Shown in pieces: positions 48,954-57,909 of a stretch of DNA of 64,000 bases. The translations under genes and the position numbers were made by a program. The stretch is taken from assembly GCF_015477605.1 (NCBI RefSeq), contig NZ_JADLQX010000006.1, forward strand, positions 124,001 through 188,000, in the 5' to 3' direction. The notes under the pieces are model-generated. The model was not told the origin of the DNA. It did not search any database and was given only the letters and a program-made list of their open reading frames with translations. The stretch comes from Nocardia amamiensis (GTDB taxonomy: Bacteria; Actinomycetota; Actinomycetes; Mycobacteriales; Mycobacteriaceae). How positions within the stretch are numbered: the stretch's first letter is position 1; each line of letters begins with the position of its first letter.

Positions 48954-49337
48954 ATGGATGACAAGACTGGGTTCCAGGCTCTGCTCGACAAATGGGCGGC
49001 GGCGATTGTCGCCAACGATGCCGACTCCATCGGCAGCTTCGCCACCTCCGACTGGATATTGACCGGCCCAGAAGGTGGCCCCGGCGACCGGGAAACGTTC
49101 CTGTCGCTCGTCGCCTCCGGCGATCTGACTCATTCGGAGATGGAGTTCGAACTGCTTGAAGTGCGGGTATTCGGTGAGGTGGCGGTGATCCTCGCGCACG
49201 GGACGAACAAAGGAGCTTGGCGCGGTGAGCCGTTCAGCTCCGATGAGTGGGTCACCGAGGTGTTCGTCCGCGAGGACGGCGCCTGGTTGTGCACGATGAG
49301 CGCCCTCACACCCAACTACGCTGCGCGCACTGCCTGA
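48954..49337 (+). CDS. SnoaL/NTF2-like DUF4440-type protein
   Basis: A 127-residue alpha+beta cone-fold protein. It has an N-terminal helix (FQALLDKWAAAIVANDADSIGSFATSDWILTGPEG), DRETFLSLVASGDLTHSEM and the paired strands VAVILAHGTNKGAW and WVTEVFVREDGAWLCTMSALTP. Such domains bind small hydrophobic ligands or act as ketosteroid-isomerase-like enzymes. ATG 48954; a ribosome-binding site is weak. No functional context. Confidence 0.75.
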   Translation: MDDKTGFQALLDKWAAAIVANDADSIGSFATSDWILTGPEGGPGDRETFLSLVASGDLTHSEMEFELLEVRVFGEVAVILAHGTNKGAWRGEPFSSDEWVTEVFVREDGAWLCTMSALTPNYAARTA

Positions 49338-49544
49338 TCCACATCAGACAGCGCGCGGGCCGACTAGGTTCTGTCTCGAAGTGGTGAGGGCGGGCGTGTG
49401 GCCTGCGATGATCGAACTCCCTGAGTCCCGCATCGAGACCGCGAGCAGGATCGCCGATTTCTCCGGATGCGCGATCGCCCACGACTAGAGTGCCATCCCC
49501 AATTCACCCTTGCCGAACCATCAGCTCCTGCTGGAGGAATCATC

Positions 49545-51464
49545 TCATTCTGGTCGTTGCCCGAGCTGGTCCCTGGGTTGGCGGAGCTGTCCGGCCGCCA
49601 GGTCGAGGACGGTGGTCGGACGCAACCCGCCCGGGAGTTGGAAGACCGGTCCAGGTCCGAAGTTGAGGGCGGCGTCGAGGTCGAGGGCCGCGTGGATGAG
49701 GGCGAGGTGGGTGAATGCCTGGGGGAAGTTGCCGACCTGGTGACCACTCGGGTCGATCTCCTCCGAGTACAGCCCGAGGTGGTTGGCATACGTCAGCATC
49801 TTCTCGAAGGCGTACTGGGCCTCCTCCAGGCGGCCGGCGCGGGTCAGGGCGTCGACGTAGAAGAACGAGCACAGCGAGAACGTCCCTTCCGATCCCCGCA
49901 GACCGTCGGGCGAGGCGCTCGGGTTGTAGCGGTAGACCAGGCTGTCGGTGACCAACTCTTCATTCATGGCGTCCAACGTGGACAACCAGAGCGGGTCCTT
50001 GGGGGCGACGAAGCCGACCAGGGGCATCAGGAGGTTGGAGGCGTCGAGCACATGGGTCCCCGGGTGCTGGGTAAAGGCGCGTCGCGAGGGGTTCCAGCAC
50101 TTCCTCATGACCTGTTGGGAGACGGCGTCACGCGTGGATGCCCACCGCCGCACGTCGCCCGGCCGTCCCCGGGACTCCGCCATGCGGATGCCCCGGTCCA
50201 GGGCCACCCAGGACATCACCCGGCCGTAGGTGAAGTCCTGTCGTCCGCCGCGTGTCTCCCAGACGCCCTCGTCGGGCTGGTCCCAGTTCTCACACAACCA
50301 GTCGAGGACCTTCGTGAGCTCGAGCCAATCCTCGTAGCCGATCGCCTGGTACGGCTCGGCCAGGGCTATCGCGTCCATCACCTCGCCGTAGACATCGAGC
50401 TGGAGCTGGTCGGCCGCCCCGTTCCCGATCCGTACCGGGCGGGACCCCTTGTAGCCCTCGAAATGGTGCAGGGTCTCCTCGGTCAAATCCGAGGACCCGT
50501 CCACTCGGTACATGATCTTGAGCGGCCCGGAATCCACGCCGACCTGCTCCGAGACCCGATCGGAGACCCATTCCAGGAACGCCGTGGCCTCGTCGATGTA
50601 GCCCAGGCCCACCAGTGCGTAAACCGACGCCGAGGCATCCCGGATCCAGGTGTAGCGGTAGTCCCAGTTTCGCTCCCCGCCGAGCTGCTCGGGAAGACCT
50701 ACGGTCGGCGAAGCAACGAGCGCACCTGTCGGCGCGTAGGTCATGAGCTTGAGCGACATGGCTGAGCGGTGAACCATCTCCCGCCACCGGCCCTGGTAGG
50801 TGCACTTGCCGAGCCAGCCCCGCCAATACCTGACGGTGCCGTCGAACAGCGCCATCGTCTCACCATGGGAAACCGGCTGTGGCGCTCGGCTTGCTGCAGT
50901 CTCCAGCAAGAACCCCCTGATCTCACCGGCCTCGAGGCTGAAGTCGAGTCGGACGCCATCGTCACCCGCGCGCTCCACGCCGGCGGCGCCGTGCAGAACG
51001 ACATCCTGCCCGTTCGCGCGGAAGACGGCGCCTTCGCTCGTGAGCGACAACTCGTGGAGCTTTCGGGCGAAGTCGAAGCGCGGCTCGCACTCCAAACGGA
51101 AGGGTATTTCACCCCGCAGGCACCGCACTACCCGGACGATTTTGTGGTTCTGGCTCACGCTCGTCGGCTTGTCGACGGGCATGAAGTCAACGAGCTCCGC
51201 TATCCCGGCCTCGCTCATGAACCGAGTGATCAGGCACGCCGACTGCGGGAAGTAGATCTGGTTGGTCGTGGTGTCGTCACGTGTCGACGTGATCCGAAAC
51301 CGCCCTCCCTTCCGCGCGTCCAGGAGGGAGGCGAAGATGCTCGGGGAGTCGAAGCGCGGGGCGCAAAAGAAATCGATCGTCCCGTCTTTCGCGACGAGGG
51401 CAGCCGTCTGCAGGTCTCCTATGAGGCCGTGGTCGCTGATGAGGGCGTAGTCGCTGTCGCTCAC
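49545..51464 (-). CDS. Glycoside hydrolase family 15 protein (glucoamylase/trehalase type)
   Basis: A 639-residue cytosolic enzyme. The N-terminal beta domain begins ISDHGLIGDLQTAALVAKDGTIDFFCAPRFDSPSIF. The (alpha/alpha)6 barrel has NWDYRYTWIRDASASVYALVGLGY and the C-terminal acidic LYSEEIDPSGHQVGNFPQAFTHLALI with a catalytic glutamate. Mycobacterial relatives include trehalases. Codon usage looks less GC-biased than in the neighbours, suggesting transfer. It is read toward convergent DNA without a close partner except the coiled-coil gene upstream. Confidence 0.88.
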   Translation of the reverse strand: MSDSDYALISDHGLIGDLQTAALVAKDGTIDFFCAPRFDSPSIFASLLDARKGGRFRITSTRDDTTTNQIYFPQSACLITRFMSEAGIAELVDFMPVDKPTSVSQNHKIVRVVRCLRGEIPFRLECEPRFDFARKLHELSLTSEGAVFRANGQDVVLHGAAGVERAGDDGVRLDFSLEAGEIRGFLLETAASRAPQPVSHGETMALFDGTVRYWRGWLGKCTYQGRWREMVHRSAMSLKLMTYAPTGALVASPTVGLPEQLGGERNWDYRYTWIRDASASVYALVGLGYIDEATAFLEWVSDRVSEQVGVDSGPLKIMYRVDGSSDLTEETLHHFEGYKGSRPVRIGNGAADQLQLDVYGEVMDAIALAEPYQAIGYEDWLELTKVLDWLCENWDQPDEGVWETRGGRQDFTYGRVMSWVALDRGIRMAESRGRPGDVRRWASTRDAVSQQVMRKCWNPSRRAFTQHPGTHVLDASNLLMPLVGFVAPKDPLWLSTLDAMNEELVTDSLVYRYNPSASPDGLRGSEGTFSLCSFFYVDALTRAGRLEEAQYAFEKMLTYANHLGLYSEEIDPSGHQVGNFPQAFTHLALIHAALDLDAALNFGPGPVFQLPGGLRPTTVLDLAAGQLRQPRDQLGQRPE

Positions 51465-51656
51465 CTCGGGCTCCTCTGTGGCGGCTGGCGGACGCAGGTT
51501 GTGGGCCGATTACCATTCCCGACGACCGGCCTGACGATGCCCGGCGATGTCCTCCCACCAGCAGGGGGGTAAGACATGCAACGACAAGGCATGTCGAGGC
51601 CGTTCGTCCGTCGTGGGGGCGCTTGCGGATGGCCCTCCCGGATTGTGCATCCGTGT

Positions 51657-52088
51657 CTACGGGTTCCGGGTTGCTGCTTTCGCACGCTCGTCGGCGTACG
51701 CGCGGGCGTCCAGAGCATCCAGGACCGCGAGCCTGGCGTTGTCGACGACCCATCCGGCGTAGGCGATCGCGTCGGATGCGTCGGCCTCTGCGAAGTCGGC
51801 CTCCGTGGCGGCCATGTCCGCGTCGATCTGGTCGTTACGTTTGTCGATCTTGGCCTTGATGTCCTCCATCTTCGCGCTGGCATCGGCTCTCATCTGAGCC
51901 CACTTGCCCTGCCTTTGTCTGGCAGCCTCACCGACCTCCTGCTTCGCATCCGTCCGTTCGACGTCGACCTGAGCCTGCCCGATGCGTTGCTCCAGCTTCT
52001 CCCGTGACTCGGTGGCCGCGGCCCGCACCAGCGTGAGCCCGGCTGAGCTCCGCTTCTCCAGGCTCTCGAACTGCGTAACTAGATCCAT
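51657..52088 (-). CDS. Coiled-coil protein of unknown function
   Basis: A 143-residue, charged, helical protein beginning MDLVTQFESLEKRSSAGLTL. Residues about 25-115 have heptad-like spacing rich in Ala, Glu, Lys and Gln (ESREKLEQRIGQAQVDVERT, KMEDIKAKIDKRNDQIDADM). ATG 52088 has a strong GGGAGGGAGGA site. Lower-GC codon usage and strand match the GH15 gene 192 bp downstream, so both may have arrived together. Confidence 0.7.
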   Translation of the reverse strand: MDLVTQFESLEKRSSAGLTLVRAAATESREKLEQRIGQAQVDVERTDAKQEVGEAARQRQGKWAQMRADASAKMEDIKAKIDKRNDQIDADMAATEADFAEADASDAIAYAGWVVDNARLAVLDALDARAYADERAKAATRNP

Positions 52089-52461
52089 TGGTCCTCCCTC
52101 CCGAGGTGTTGACAGGTCGGCCGGCATCCGGCAACCGCTTCTCCTAGCCAACTCGCCAAATACGAGCAGCGCATCACTCTCAGCGGATGAGACCGGCGAC
52201 GTTCGTCCACGAGGTGAACTCTCGTTTGGAATTACTGCCCCCGCAGCTTTCGAAAGACACTTCTCCCCGGCCCCTTTGCCGGGACCACAGAGGCACGTCG
52301 CGGTCCTGTCCCCGCACTCTGGTGATGCGGACCACACTCGACTTGTGAAGGTGCTCACAGCCAGGAATGGGTGGACGTGTCATGCGTGCCCCGCTGGCGG
52401 TCCGCTAACAGTACGAGCGTTACGCTAAAACCGCACGTCAGAGCTACCGATGGGTAGATTT

Positions 52462-52504
52462 AACCTTTGCAATCCGGTGGCAAATTTTGCAGGGTTAGCA
52501 AAGG
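52462..52504. promoter_or_regulatory. Three RamB-like boxes upstream of aceA
   Basis: AACCTTTGCAA (52462-52472), AAATTTTGCA (52482-52491) and, inverted, CCTTTGCTAA (52495-52504) resemble the RamB motif AAnTTTGCAAA described in Corynebacterium. They lie about 180-220 bp before the aceA start in a 596-bp region that has no other gene. A RamB gene is present at 7.4-8.8 kb. Confidence 0.6.
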
Positions 52505-52684
52505 GGGTGGGAAACCTAGCTCAGATTCGCATTAGCAACAGGTAGACGCCCATTTCTTCGTGTGCCATCGTGTGGAAGTACACCCCCAGGCCATAGCAAG
52601 CCTGCGAATTGCCGCTCCAGCAGTTCGAGTTGTCTGCCAGCTCGAGCGTTGGGCATTCGACTGAACGAGGAAGTGGAGTCACAG

Positions 52685-53974
52685 ATGTCGACCACCGGCA
52701 CCCCGAAGACCGCTGCGGAGATCCAGCAGGATTGGGACACCAACCCGCGCTGGAAGGGCATCACCCGTAACTACACCGCGGAGCAGGTGGTGAAGCTGCA
52801 GGGCACCGTCGTCGAGGAGCACACGCTCGCTCGCCGCGGCTCGGAGATCCTGTGGGATCTCGTCAACAACGAGGACTACATCAACTCCCTCGGCGCCCTC
52901 ACCGGCAACCAGGCGGTCCAGCAGGTCCGCGCCGGCCTGAAGGCCATCTACCTGTCCGGTTGGCAGGTCGCCGGTGACGCGAACCTCTCCGGTCACACCT
53001 ACCCCGACCAGTCGCTGTACCCGGCCAACTCGGTTCCTGCCGTGGTCCGCCGCATCAACAACGCGCTGCTGCGCGCCGACGAGATCGCCAAGGTCGAGGG
53101 CGACACCTCCGTCGCCAACTGGCTGGCTCCGATCGTCGCCGACGCCGAGGCCGGCTTCGGTGGCGCGCTGAACGCCTACGAGCTGCAGAAGGCCATGATC
53201 GCCGCCGGCGCCGCCGGTGTGCACTGGGAGGACCAGCTGGCCTCCGAGAAGAAGTGCGGCCACCTGGGCGGCAAGGTGCTGATCCCGACCCAGCAGCACA
53301 TCCGCACCCTGACCTCCGCGCGTCTGGCCGCCGACGTCGCCGGCGTGCCGTCGGTGATCATCGCCCGCACCGACGCCGAGGCCGCCACCCTGATCACCTC
53401 GGACGTCGACGAGCGCGACCGTGAGTTCCTGGACGGCACCCGCACCCCCGAGGGCTTCTTCGGTGTGCAGAACGGCATCGAGCCCTGCATCGCGCGTGCC
53501 AAGGCCTACGCCCCCTACTCGGACCTGATCTGGATGGAGACCGGCGTGCCGGACCTCGAGGTCGCGCGCAAGTTCGCCGAGGCCGTCCGTGGCGAGTTCC
53601 CGGACCAGCTGCTGGCCTACAACTGCTCGCCGTCCTTCAACTGGAAGGCCCACCTGGACGACGCGACCATCGCGAAGTTCCAGCGTGAGCTCGGCGCGAT
53701 GGGCTTCAAGTTCCAGTTCATCACCCTGGCCGGCTTCCACTCGCTCAACTACGGCATGTTCGACCTGGCCTACGGCTACGCCCGCGAGGGCATGACCGCC
53801 TTCGTCGACCTGCAGGAACGCGAGTTCAAGGCCGCCGCCGAGCGTGGCTTCACCGCCATCAAGCACCAGCGTGAGGTCGGCGCGGGCTACTTCGACACCA
53901 TCGCCACCACCGTCGACCCGAACACCTCCACCGCGGCGCTCAAGGGCTCCACCGAAGAGGGCCAGTTCCACTGA
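52685..53974 (+). CDS. aceA: Isocitrate lyase
   Basis: A 429-residue enzyme cleaving isocitrate to succinate and glyoxylate, needed for growth on acetate and fatty acids. The catalytic loop [18 protein letters not shown] with its cysteine is intact, along with [25 protein letters not shown] and YNCSPSFNW. Length matches mycobacterial Icl1. ATG 52685 with a nearby GGAG; an in-frame ATG 123 bases upstream would add a non-homologous tail. It precedes fadB2, as in M. tuberculosis. Confidence 0.96.
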   Translation: MSTTGTPKTAAEIQQDWDTNPRWKGITRNYTAEQVVKLQGTVVEEHTLARRGSEILWDLVNNEDYINSLGALTGNQAVQQVRAGLKAIYLSGWQVAGDANLSGHTYPDQSLYPANSVPAVVRRINNALLRADEIAKVEGDTSVANWLAPIVADAEAGFGGALNAYELQKAMIAAGAAGVHWEDQLASEKKCGHLGGKVLIPTQQHIRTLTSARLAADVAGVPSVIIARTDAEAATLITSDVDERDREFLDGTRTPEGFFGVQNGIEPCIARAKAYAPYSDLIWMETGVPDLEVARKFAEAVRGEFPDQLLAYNCSPSFNWKAHLDDATIAKFQRELGAMGFKFQFITLAGFHSLNYGMFDLAYGYAREGMTAFVDLQEREFKAAAERGFTAIKHQREVGAGYFDTIATTVDPNTSTAALKGSTEEGQFH

Positions 53975-53982
53975 TCCGACCG

Positions 53983-54002
53983 GCCGCGCCCACGGGCGCG
54001 GC
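53983..54002. terminator. Hairpin after aceA
   Basis: GCCGCGCC (53983-53990) and GGCGCGGC (53995-54002) form a perfect 8-bp stem with loop CACG, starting 9 bp after the aceA stop. No T-tract. Confidence 0.5.
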
Positions 54003-54077
54003 AGCCGGTGCTAACCGAGGGAAGCGAGGTTTCCCGACGTGAATACCGACCATCCTCTACTCCGGTAGGGGTGTACT

Positions 54078-54111
54078 GCCCTCCCCGCTGAACAGCCCCG
54101 GCGGGGAGGGC
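54078..54111. terminator. Second hairpin between aceA and fadB2
   Basis: GCCCTCCCCGC (54078-54088) and GCGGGGAGGGC (54101-54111) form a perfect 11-bp stem with a 12-nt loop, about 100 bp before fadB2. It is a better terminator candidate than the first hairpin and implies fadB2 has its own promoter or is attenuated. Confidence 0.55.
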
Positions 54112-54211
54112 ATCCCTATACCTTGGACCATCGAAGGGCGCTCGCTCATACCGGAGCGGCACCTTCGCAGACCAGCCACCCCAGAGCCAGACAACCCAGC
54201 AGGAGCGGGAC

Positions 54212-55084
54212 GTGAGCAGCGAAAAGATCCAACGCGTCGGGATCATCGGCGCCGGACAGATGGGCGCAGGAATCGCGGAGGTGTGTGCACGCGCGCACGT
54301 CGACGTGCTGGTGTACGAGCAGACCCGGGAACTAGCTGCCGCGGGCCGCGCCCGCATCCTGCGGTCCCTCGATCGTGGCGTGAGCAGCGGCAAGATCACC
54401 GAGCGCGAGCGCGAGCAGGCCGCATGGCGGCTGCGCTTCACCTCCGACCTGGGCGACTTCGCCGACCGCCAGCTGGTGGTCGAGGCGGTGCTCGAGGACG
54501 AGAAGGTGAAGACGAGCATCTTCGCCGAACTCGACAAGGTCGTCACCGACCCGTCGGCGGTGCTGGCCTCCAACACCTCCTCCATCCCGATCATGAAGAT
54601 CGCGGTCGCCACGGCGAACCCCGAGCGCGTGGTCGGCATGCACTTCTTCAACCCCGTCCCGGTGCTGCCGCTGGTCGAGCTGGTCACCACGCTCAAGACC
54701 AGCGAGTCGGTCTCCACGCGGGCCGAGGCCTTCGCCGGCGACGTGCTCGGCAAGCAGGTGGTGCGCTCGGCCGACCGCTCCGGCTTCGTGGTCAACGCGC
54801 TGCTGGTGCCGTACCTCCTGTCGGCCATCCGTATGGTGGAATCCGGCTTCGCCACCAAGGAGGACGTCGACAAGGCCATGGTGCTCGGCTGCGCCCACCC
54901 GATGGGCCCGCTGGCGCTGACCGACCTGGTCGGCCTGGACACCGTGAAGTCCATCGCGGACTCGATGTACGCGGAGTTCAAGGAGCCGCTGTACTCGGCC
55001 CCGCCGCTGCTCATGCGTATGGTCGAGGCCGGGCTGCTGGGCAAGAAGACCGGAGCGGGCTTCTACCAGTACAACAACCGCTGA
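54212..55084 (+). CDS. fadB2: 3-hydroxybutyryl-CoA dehydrogenase FadB2
   Basis: A 290-residue NAD-dependent dehydrogenase. The Rossmann motif VGIIGAGQMGAGIAEV is at residues 9-24. Catalytic residues are Ser in SNTSSIPI, His in GMHFFNPVPVLPLVELV with its glutamate, and Asn in RSGFVVNALLVPYL. GTG 54212 follows AGGAG. It interconverts 3-hydroxybutyryl-CoA and acetoacetyl-CoA in beta-oxidation and polyester or ketone metabolism. The stop codon lies inside a dispersed repeat. Confidence 0.95.
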   Translation: MSSEKIQRVGIIGAGQMGAGIAEVCARAHVDVLVYEQTRELAAAGRARILRSLDRGVSSGKITEREREQAAWRLRFTSDLGDFADRQLVVEAVLEDEKVKTSIFAELDKVVTDPSAVLASNTSSIPIMKIAVATANPERVVGMHFFNPVPVLPLVELVTTLKTSESVSTRAEAFAGDVLGKQVVRSADRSGFVVNALLVPYLLSAIRMVESGFATKEDVDKAMVLGCAHPMGPLALTDLVGLDTVKSIADSMYAEFKEPLYSAPPLLMRMVEAGLLGKKTGAGFYQYNNR

Positions 55085-55129
55085 CTGTGTTCGATTTGCA
55101 GTGCCTGCGGCGCTGCGTGTTCGTGGCCC
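55081..55129. repeat. Dispersed hairpin element downstream of fadB2 (second copy)
   Basis: It matches 1203-1251 over about 49 bases. The stem arms GCAGTGCC and GGCGCTGC (55098-55105, 55109-55116) keep pairing through a G-U pair where the first copy has G-C. Similarity continues weakly to about 55215 (GGACAC and GAACGG blocks). The remainder of the gap to 55567 contains no gene; a CATAAG -10-like element near 55451 may serve metE. Confidence 0.6.
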
Positions 55130-55567
55130 CGGGAAGTCTCGCGTTCGAGCGTCCGCTGCTCGCGCCTGCGGCGCATGCGCATCGGACACTCGGCCGCGAG
55201 ACAGGCCACGAACGGTGCTCGTAAGACCACGCACCGGCGGGGCTGGGAAGGTGGTCGCCGGACGGCTGGTATCGGCGTTCGCCCACACAGCGTCCCCCTT
55301 GGCGGTGCGGTAACTCGCAGTTGGGAGGCTGAGACTCCGATCGACCGGCCGGTGTCCGTGGTTCGGCTACACAGCCGGACCAGCGGTTCCGGATCTCGAT
55401 GGGGAGAACCAAGCAGAACTCGGTGTTGCTGAGCCGGTGACGACAATCGGCATAAGCTGCAAAGGGCCGGGCCGTGTGCGCGCTCGGCTGAATATCCAGG
55501 GCGTTGCGCTGGGTGTACCCGCCGGTACCGGCGGCGTCGCGCAGGTGATCGAAAGGGAATCCCGCTC

Positions 55568-57883
55568 ATGGTGAACGTGACCGACGGCTACGGATCGAGC
55601 ATTCTCGGCTATCCCAGGATCGGGCCGCACCGCGAGCTCAAGTGGGCGCTGGAGTCCTACTGGCACGGTGGAATCGACCGCGAGGAACTGCTGGCGGTCG
55701 GGCGCGAGATCCAGGAGACCCAGTTCAACGAGCTGGCCGCGACCGGCCTGACCCAGGTTCCGGGCAATACCTTCTCCTTCTACGACCACGTGCTGGACAA
55801 CGCACTGCTGTTCGGCGCGGTGCCCAAGCGGTTCGAGCCGTACCGGGAAGACCTGCACCCGCTGGATTTCTACTTCCTGATGGCGCGCGGACGCCCGGAC
55901 CTGCCGCCCCTGGAGCTGGTCCGGTTTTTCGGCACGAACTACCACTACCGCCAGCCGGAACTGGACGCCGACACCGAGTTCTCGTTGCATCCCGAGGCTT
56001 TGCTCGACGAATTCGACCGGGCCAAGCAGCAAGACATCGAGCTGCGGCCGGTCGTTCTCGGCCCGGTTTCGCTGCTGCTGCTGTCCAAGGCCGGGCACAT
56101 CCCCGGCGAACCCGGCGGGTTCGAGACCCTGAGCCTGCTGGACAAGCTGCTGCCGGTCTACGAGGAGCTTTTCGAGATTCTCGCCAAGCGCGGCGCCACG
56201 TGTGTGCAGCTGGATGAGCCCGCGTTCACCAGCGAGCGCACGCCCGCCGAACTGGCCGCGTTCGAGACCGCCTATCACCGGCTGTCCAAAGCGCCGCTGC
56301 GCCCGCGCATGCTGGTCACCGGGCAGTACGGCGATTTCGGTGCAGCGTTGACCATCCTGGCCGATACCGGTGTCGAGGCGATCGGCCTGGACCTGGCGAG
56401 TCATCGGATGCGTCCGGAGGATCTGGCGAAGGTGCCCGGCATCCGTCGCAAGCGCCTGTACGCGGGCGTGATCAGTGGCCGCAACGTGTGGCGCGCCGAC
56501 CGGTACGTGACGCTGGAATACCTCAACGAGCTCGCCCAGGTGTGTCCGGACCTGGTCGTCTCGACCGGGACCACGCTGCTGCACGTGCCCTACGACCTGC
56601 TCATCGAATACGACATCGAGGGCAATGTCGCCGACCGGCTCGCGTTCGCGAAGCAGAAGGTGGGCGAAGTGGTTTCGCTCGCCAAGGCGCTCACCGAGGG
56701 TCCGTCGGAGAAGTGGCGCAAGCGGCCCACCGAGGTGCACTTCAAGCAGAAGCACGCGGTGCGGCAACGGGTGTACGCGATCACGTCGGACATGCGCTCG
56801 CGCGAGCCCTACGAGGTGCGCCGGGAAGCGCAACAGCGCAAGCTGAACCTGCCGCCGGTGCCCGCGACCACGCTCGGGTCCTTCCCGCAGACCACGCAAA
56901 TCCGTCAGGCGCGCTACGAACTCGGTCAGGGACGGTTGTCCTACGACGAGTACCGCAAGCGGATCGAGGCCGAGATCGAGGCGACGATCCGGCTGCAGGA
57001 GGACATCGGGCTGGATGTGCTGGTGCACGGCGAGCACGAGCGCAACGACATGATCCAGTACTTCGCCGAGCTGCTCGACGGCTTCGCGACCACCCATTTC
57101 GGCTGGGTGCAGGTGTACGGATCCCGTTGCGTGCGGCCGCCGATCCTCTACGGCGACGTGTCGCGGCCCGCGCCGATGTCGGTGGAGTGGATCAGCTACG
57201 CGCAGTCGCTCACCGACAAGCCGGTCAAGGGCATGGTGACCGGGCCGGTCACCATGCTCGCCCGTTCGTTCGTCCGGCAGGACCAGCCGCTGCACGAGAC
57301 CGCCGACCAGGTGGCGCTGGCCATCCGTGACGAGGTGGTGGACCTGGAGAAGGCGGGCATCTCGATCATCCAGGTCGACGAGCCCGCGATCCGGGAGATG
57401 CTGCCGCTGCGCCCGGAGGGCAGGGCGGAGTACCTGCGCTGGGCCGTCGGCGCGTTCCGGCTGGCCACCTCCGGTGTGCAGGCCGAGACCCAGATCCACA
57501 CGCACATCGGCTATTCCGGCCGCGCCGAGGTGGTCGACGCGATCGAGCAACTCGACGCCGACGTCACCGCGATCGTGGCGACCCGCTCCATCGATTGGGT
57601 GCTGCGGGCGCTGAAGGAAGACTGCGCCTCCGGGCACGGGCTCAGCCACGGCGTCGGCCCCGGCGTGTACGAGAGCCGGTCCGCGCGCATTCCGGACATC
57701 GACGAGCTGGATGAATTGCTCACCGCGGCAGCCGAAGCGGTGACGCCGCAGCGATTGTGGGCTAATCCGGACGGCGGTTTGAAGACTCGCCACTATTGGC
57801 AGCTCGAGCCGTCGCTGCGGAACATGGTCGCCGCGGCGCGCCGCATCCGCAGGCGTGTCGAATCCGCCGAAACCGCCGAGTGA
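55568..57883 (+). CDS. metE: MetE-family protein lacking canonical zinc ligands
   Basis: A 771-residue homologue of cobalamin-independent methionine synthase. Both barrels align throughout: SSILGYPRIGPHRELKWALE, SGRNVWRADRYV, LGSFPQTTQIR, LVHGEHERNDMIQYFAE-type residues, KPVKGMVTGPVTML and IIQVDEPAIREMLPLR. However, of the four zinc ligands only His646 remains: the HTHMCYS cysteine is Gly648 (HTHIGYS), the ITIETSRS glutamate is Val670 (AIVATRS), and the NPDCGLKTR cysteine is Gly736 (NPDGGLKTR). The canonical homocysteine-activating site therefore appears absent. ATG 55568 follows GAAAGGGA. Confidence 0.88.
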   Translation: MVNVTDGYGSSILGYPRIGPHRELKWALESYWHGGIDREELLAVGREIQETQFNELAATGLTQVPGNTFSFYDHVLDNALLFGAVPKRFEPYREDLHPLDFYFLMARGRPDLPPLELVRFFGTNYHYRQPELDADTEFSLHPEALLDEFDRAKQQDIELRPVVLGPVSLLLLSKAGHIPGEPGGFETLSLLDKLLPVYEELFEILAKRGATCVQLDEPAFTSERTPAELAAFETAYHRLSKAPLRPRMLVTGQYGDFGAALTILADTGVEAIGLDLASHRMRPEDLAKVPGIRRKRLYAGVISGRNVWRADRYVTLEYLNELAQVCPDLVVSTGTTLLHVPYDLLIEYDIEGNVADRLAFAKQKVGEVVSLAKALTEGPSEKWRKRPTEVHFKQKHAVRQRVYAITSDMRSREPYEVRREAQQRKLNLPPVPATTLGSFPQTTQIRQARYELGQGRLSYDEYRKRIEAEIEATIRLQEDIGLDVLVHGEHERNDMIQYFAELLDGFATTHFGWVQVYGSRCVRPPILYGDVSRPAPMSVEWISYAQSLTDKPVKGMVTGPVTMLARSFVRQDQPLHETADQVALAIRDEVVDLEKAGISIIQVDEPAIREMLPLRPEGRAEYLRWAVGAFRLATSGVQAETQIHTHIGYSGRAEVVDAIEQLDADVTAIVATRSIDWVLRALKEDCASGHGLSHGVGPGVYESRSARIPDIDELDELLTAAAEAVTPQRLWANPDGGLKTRHYWQLEPSLRNMVAAARRIRRRVESAETAE

Positions 57884-57909
57884 GCTAGGCGCAGCTCCGC
57901 CCCGGATCA

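Noticed and set aside
49357..49495. Possible insertion-sequence relic bounded by CGACTAG repeats
   Set aside because: The two CGACTAG copies look like a target duplication, but the ends inside are not inverted repeats and no transposase fragment is recognisable.
55350..55567. Cobalamin riboswitch expected upstream of metE
   Set aside because: The B12-box and other core motifs could not be found on the coding strand; the atypical MetE may not be B12-regulated.
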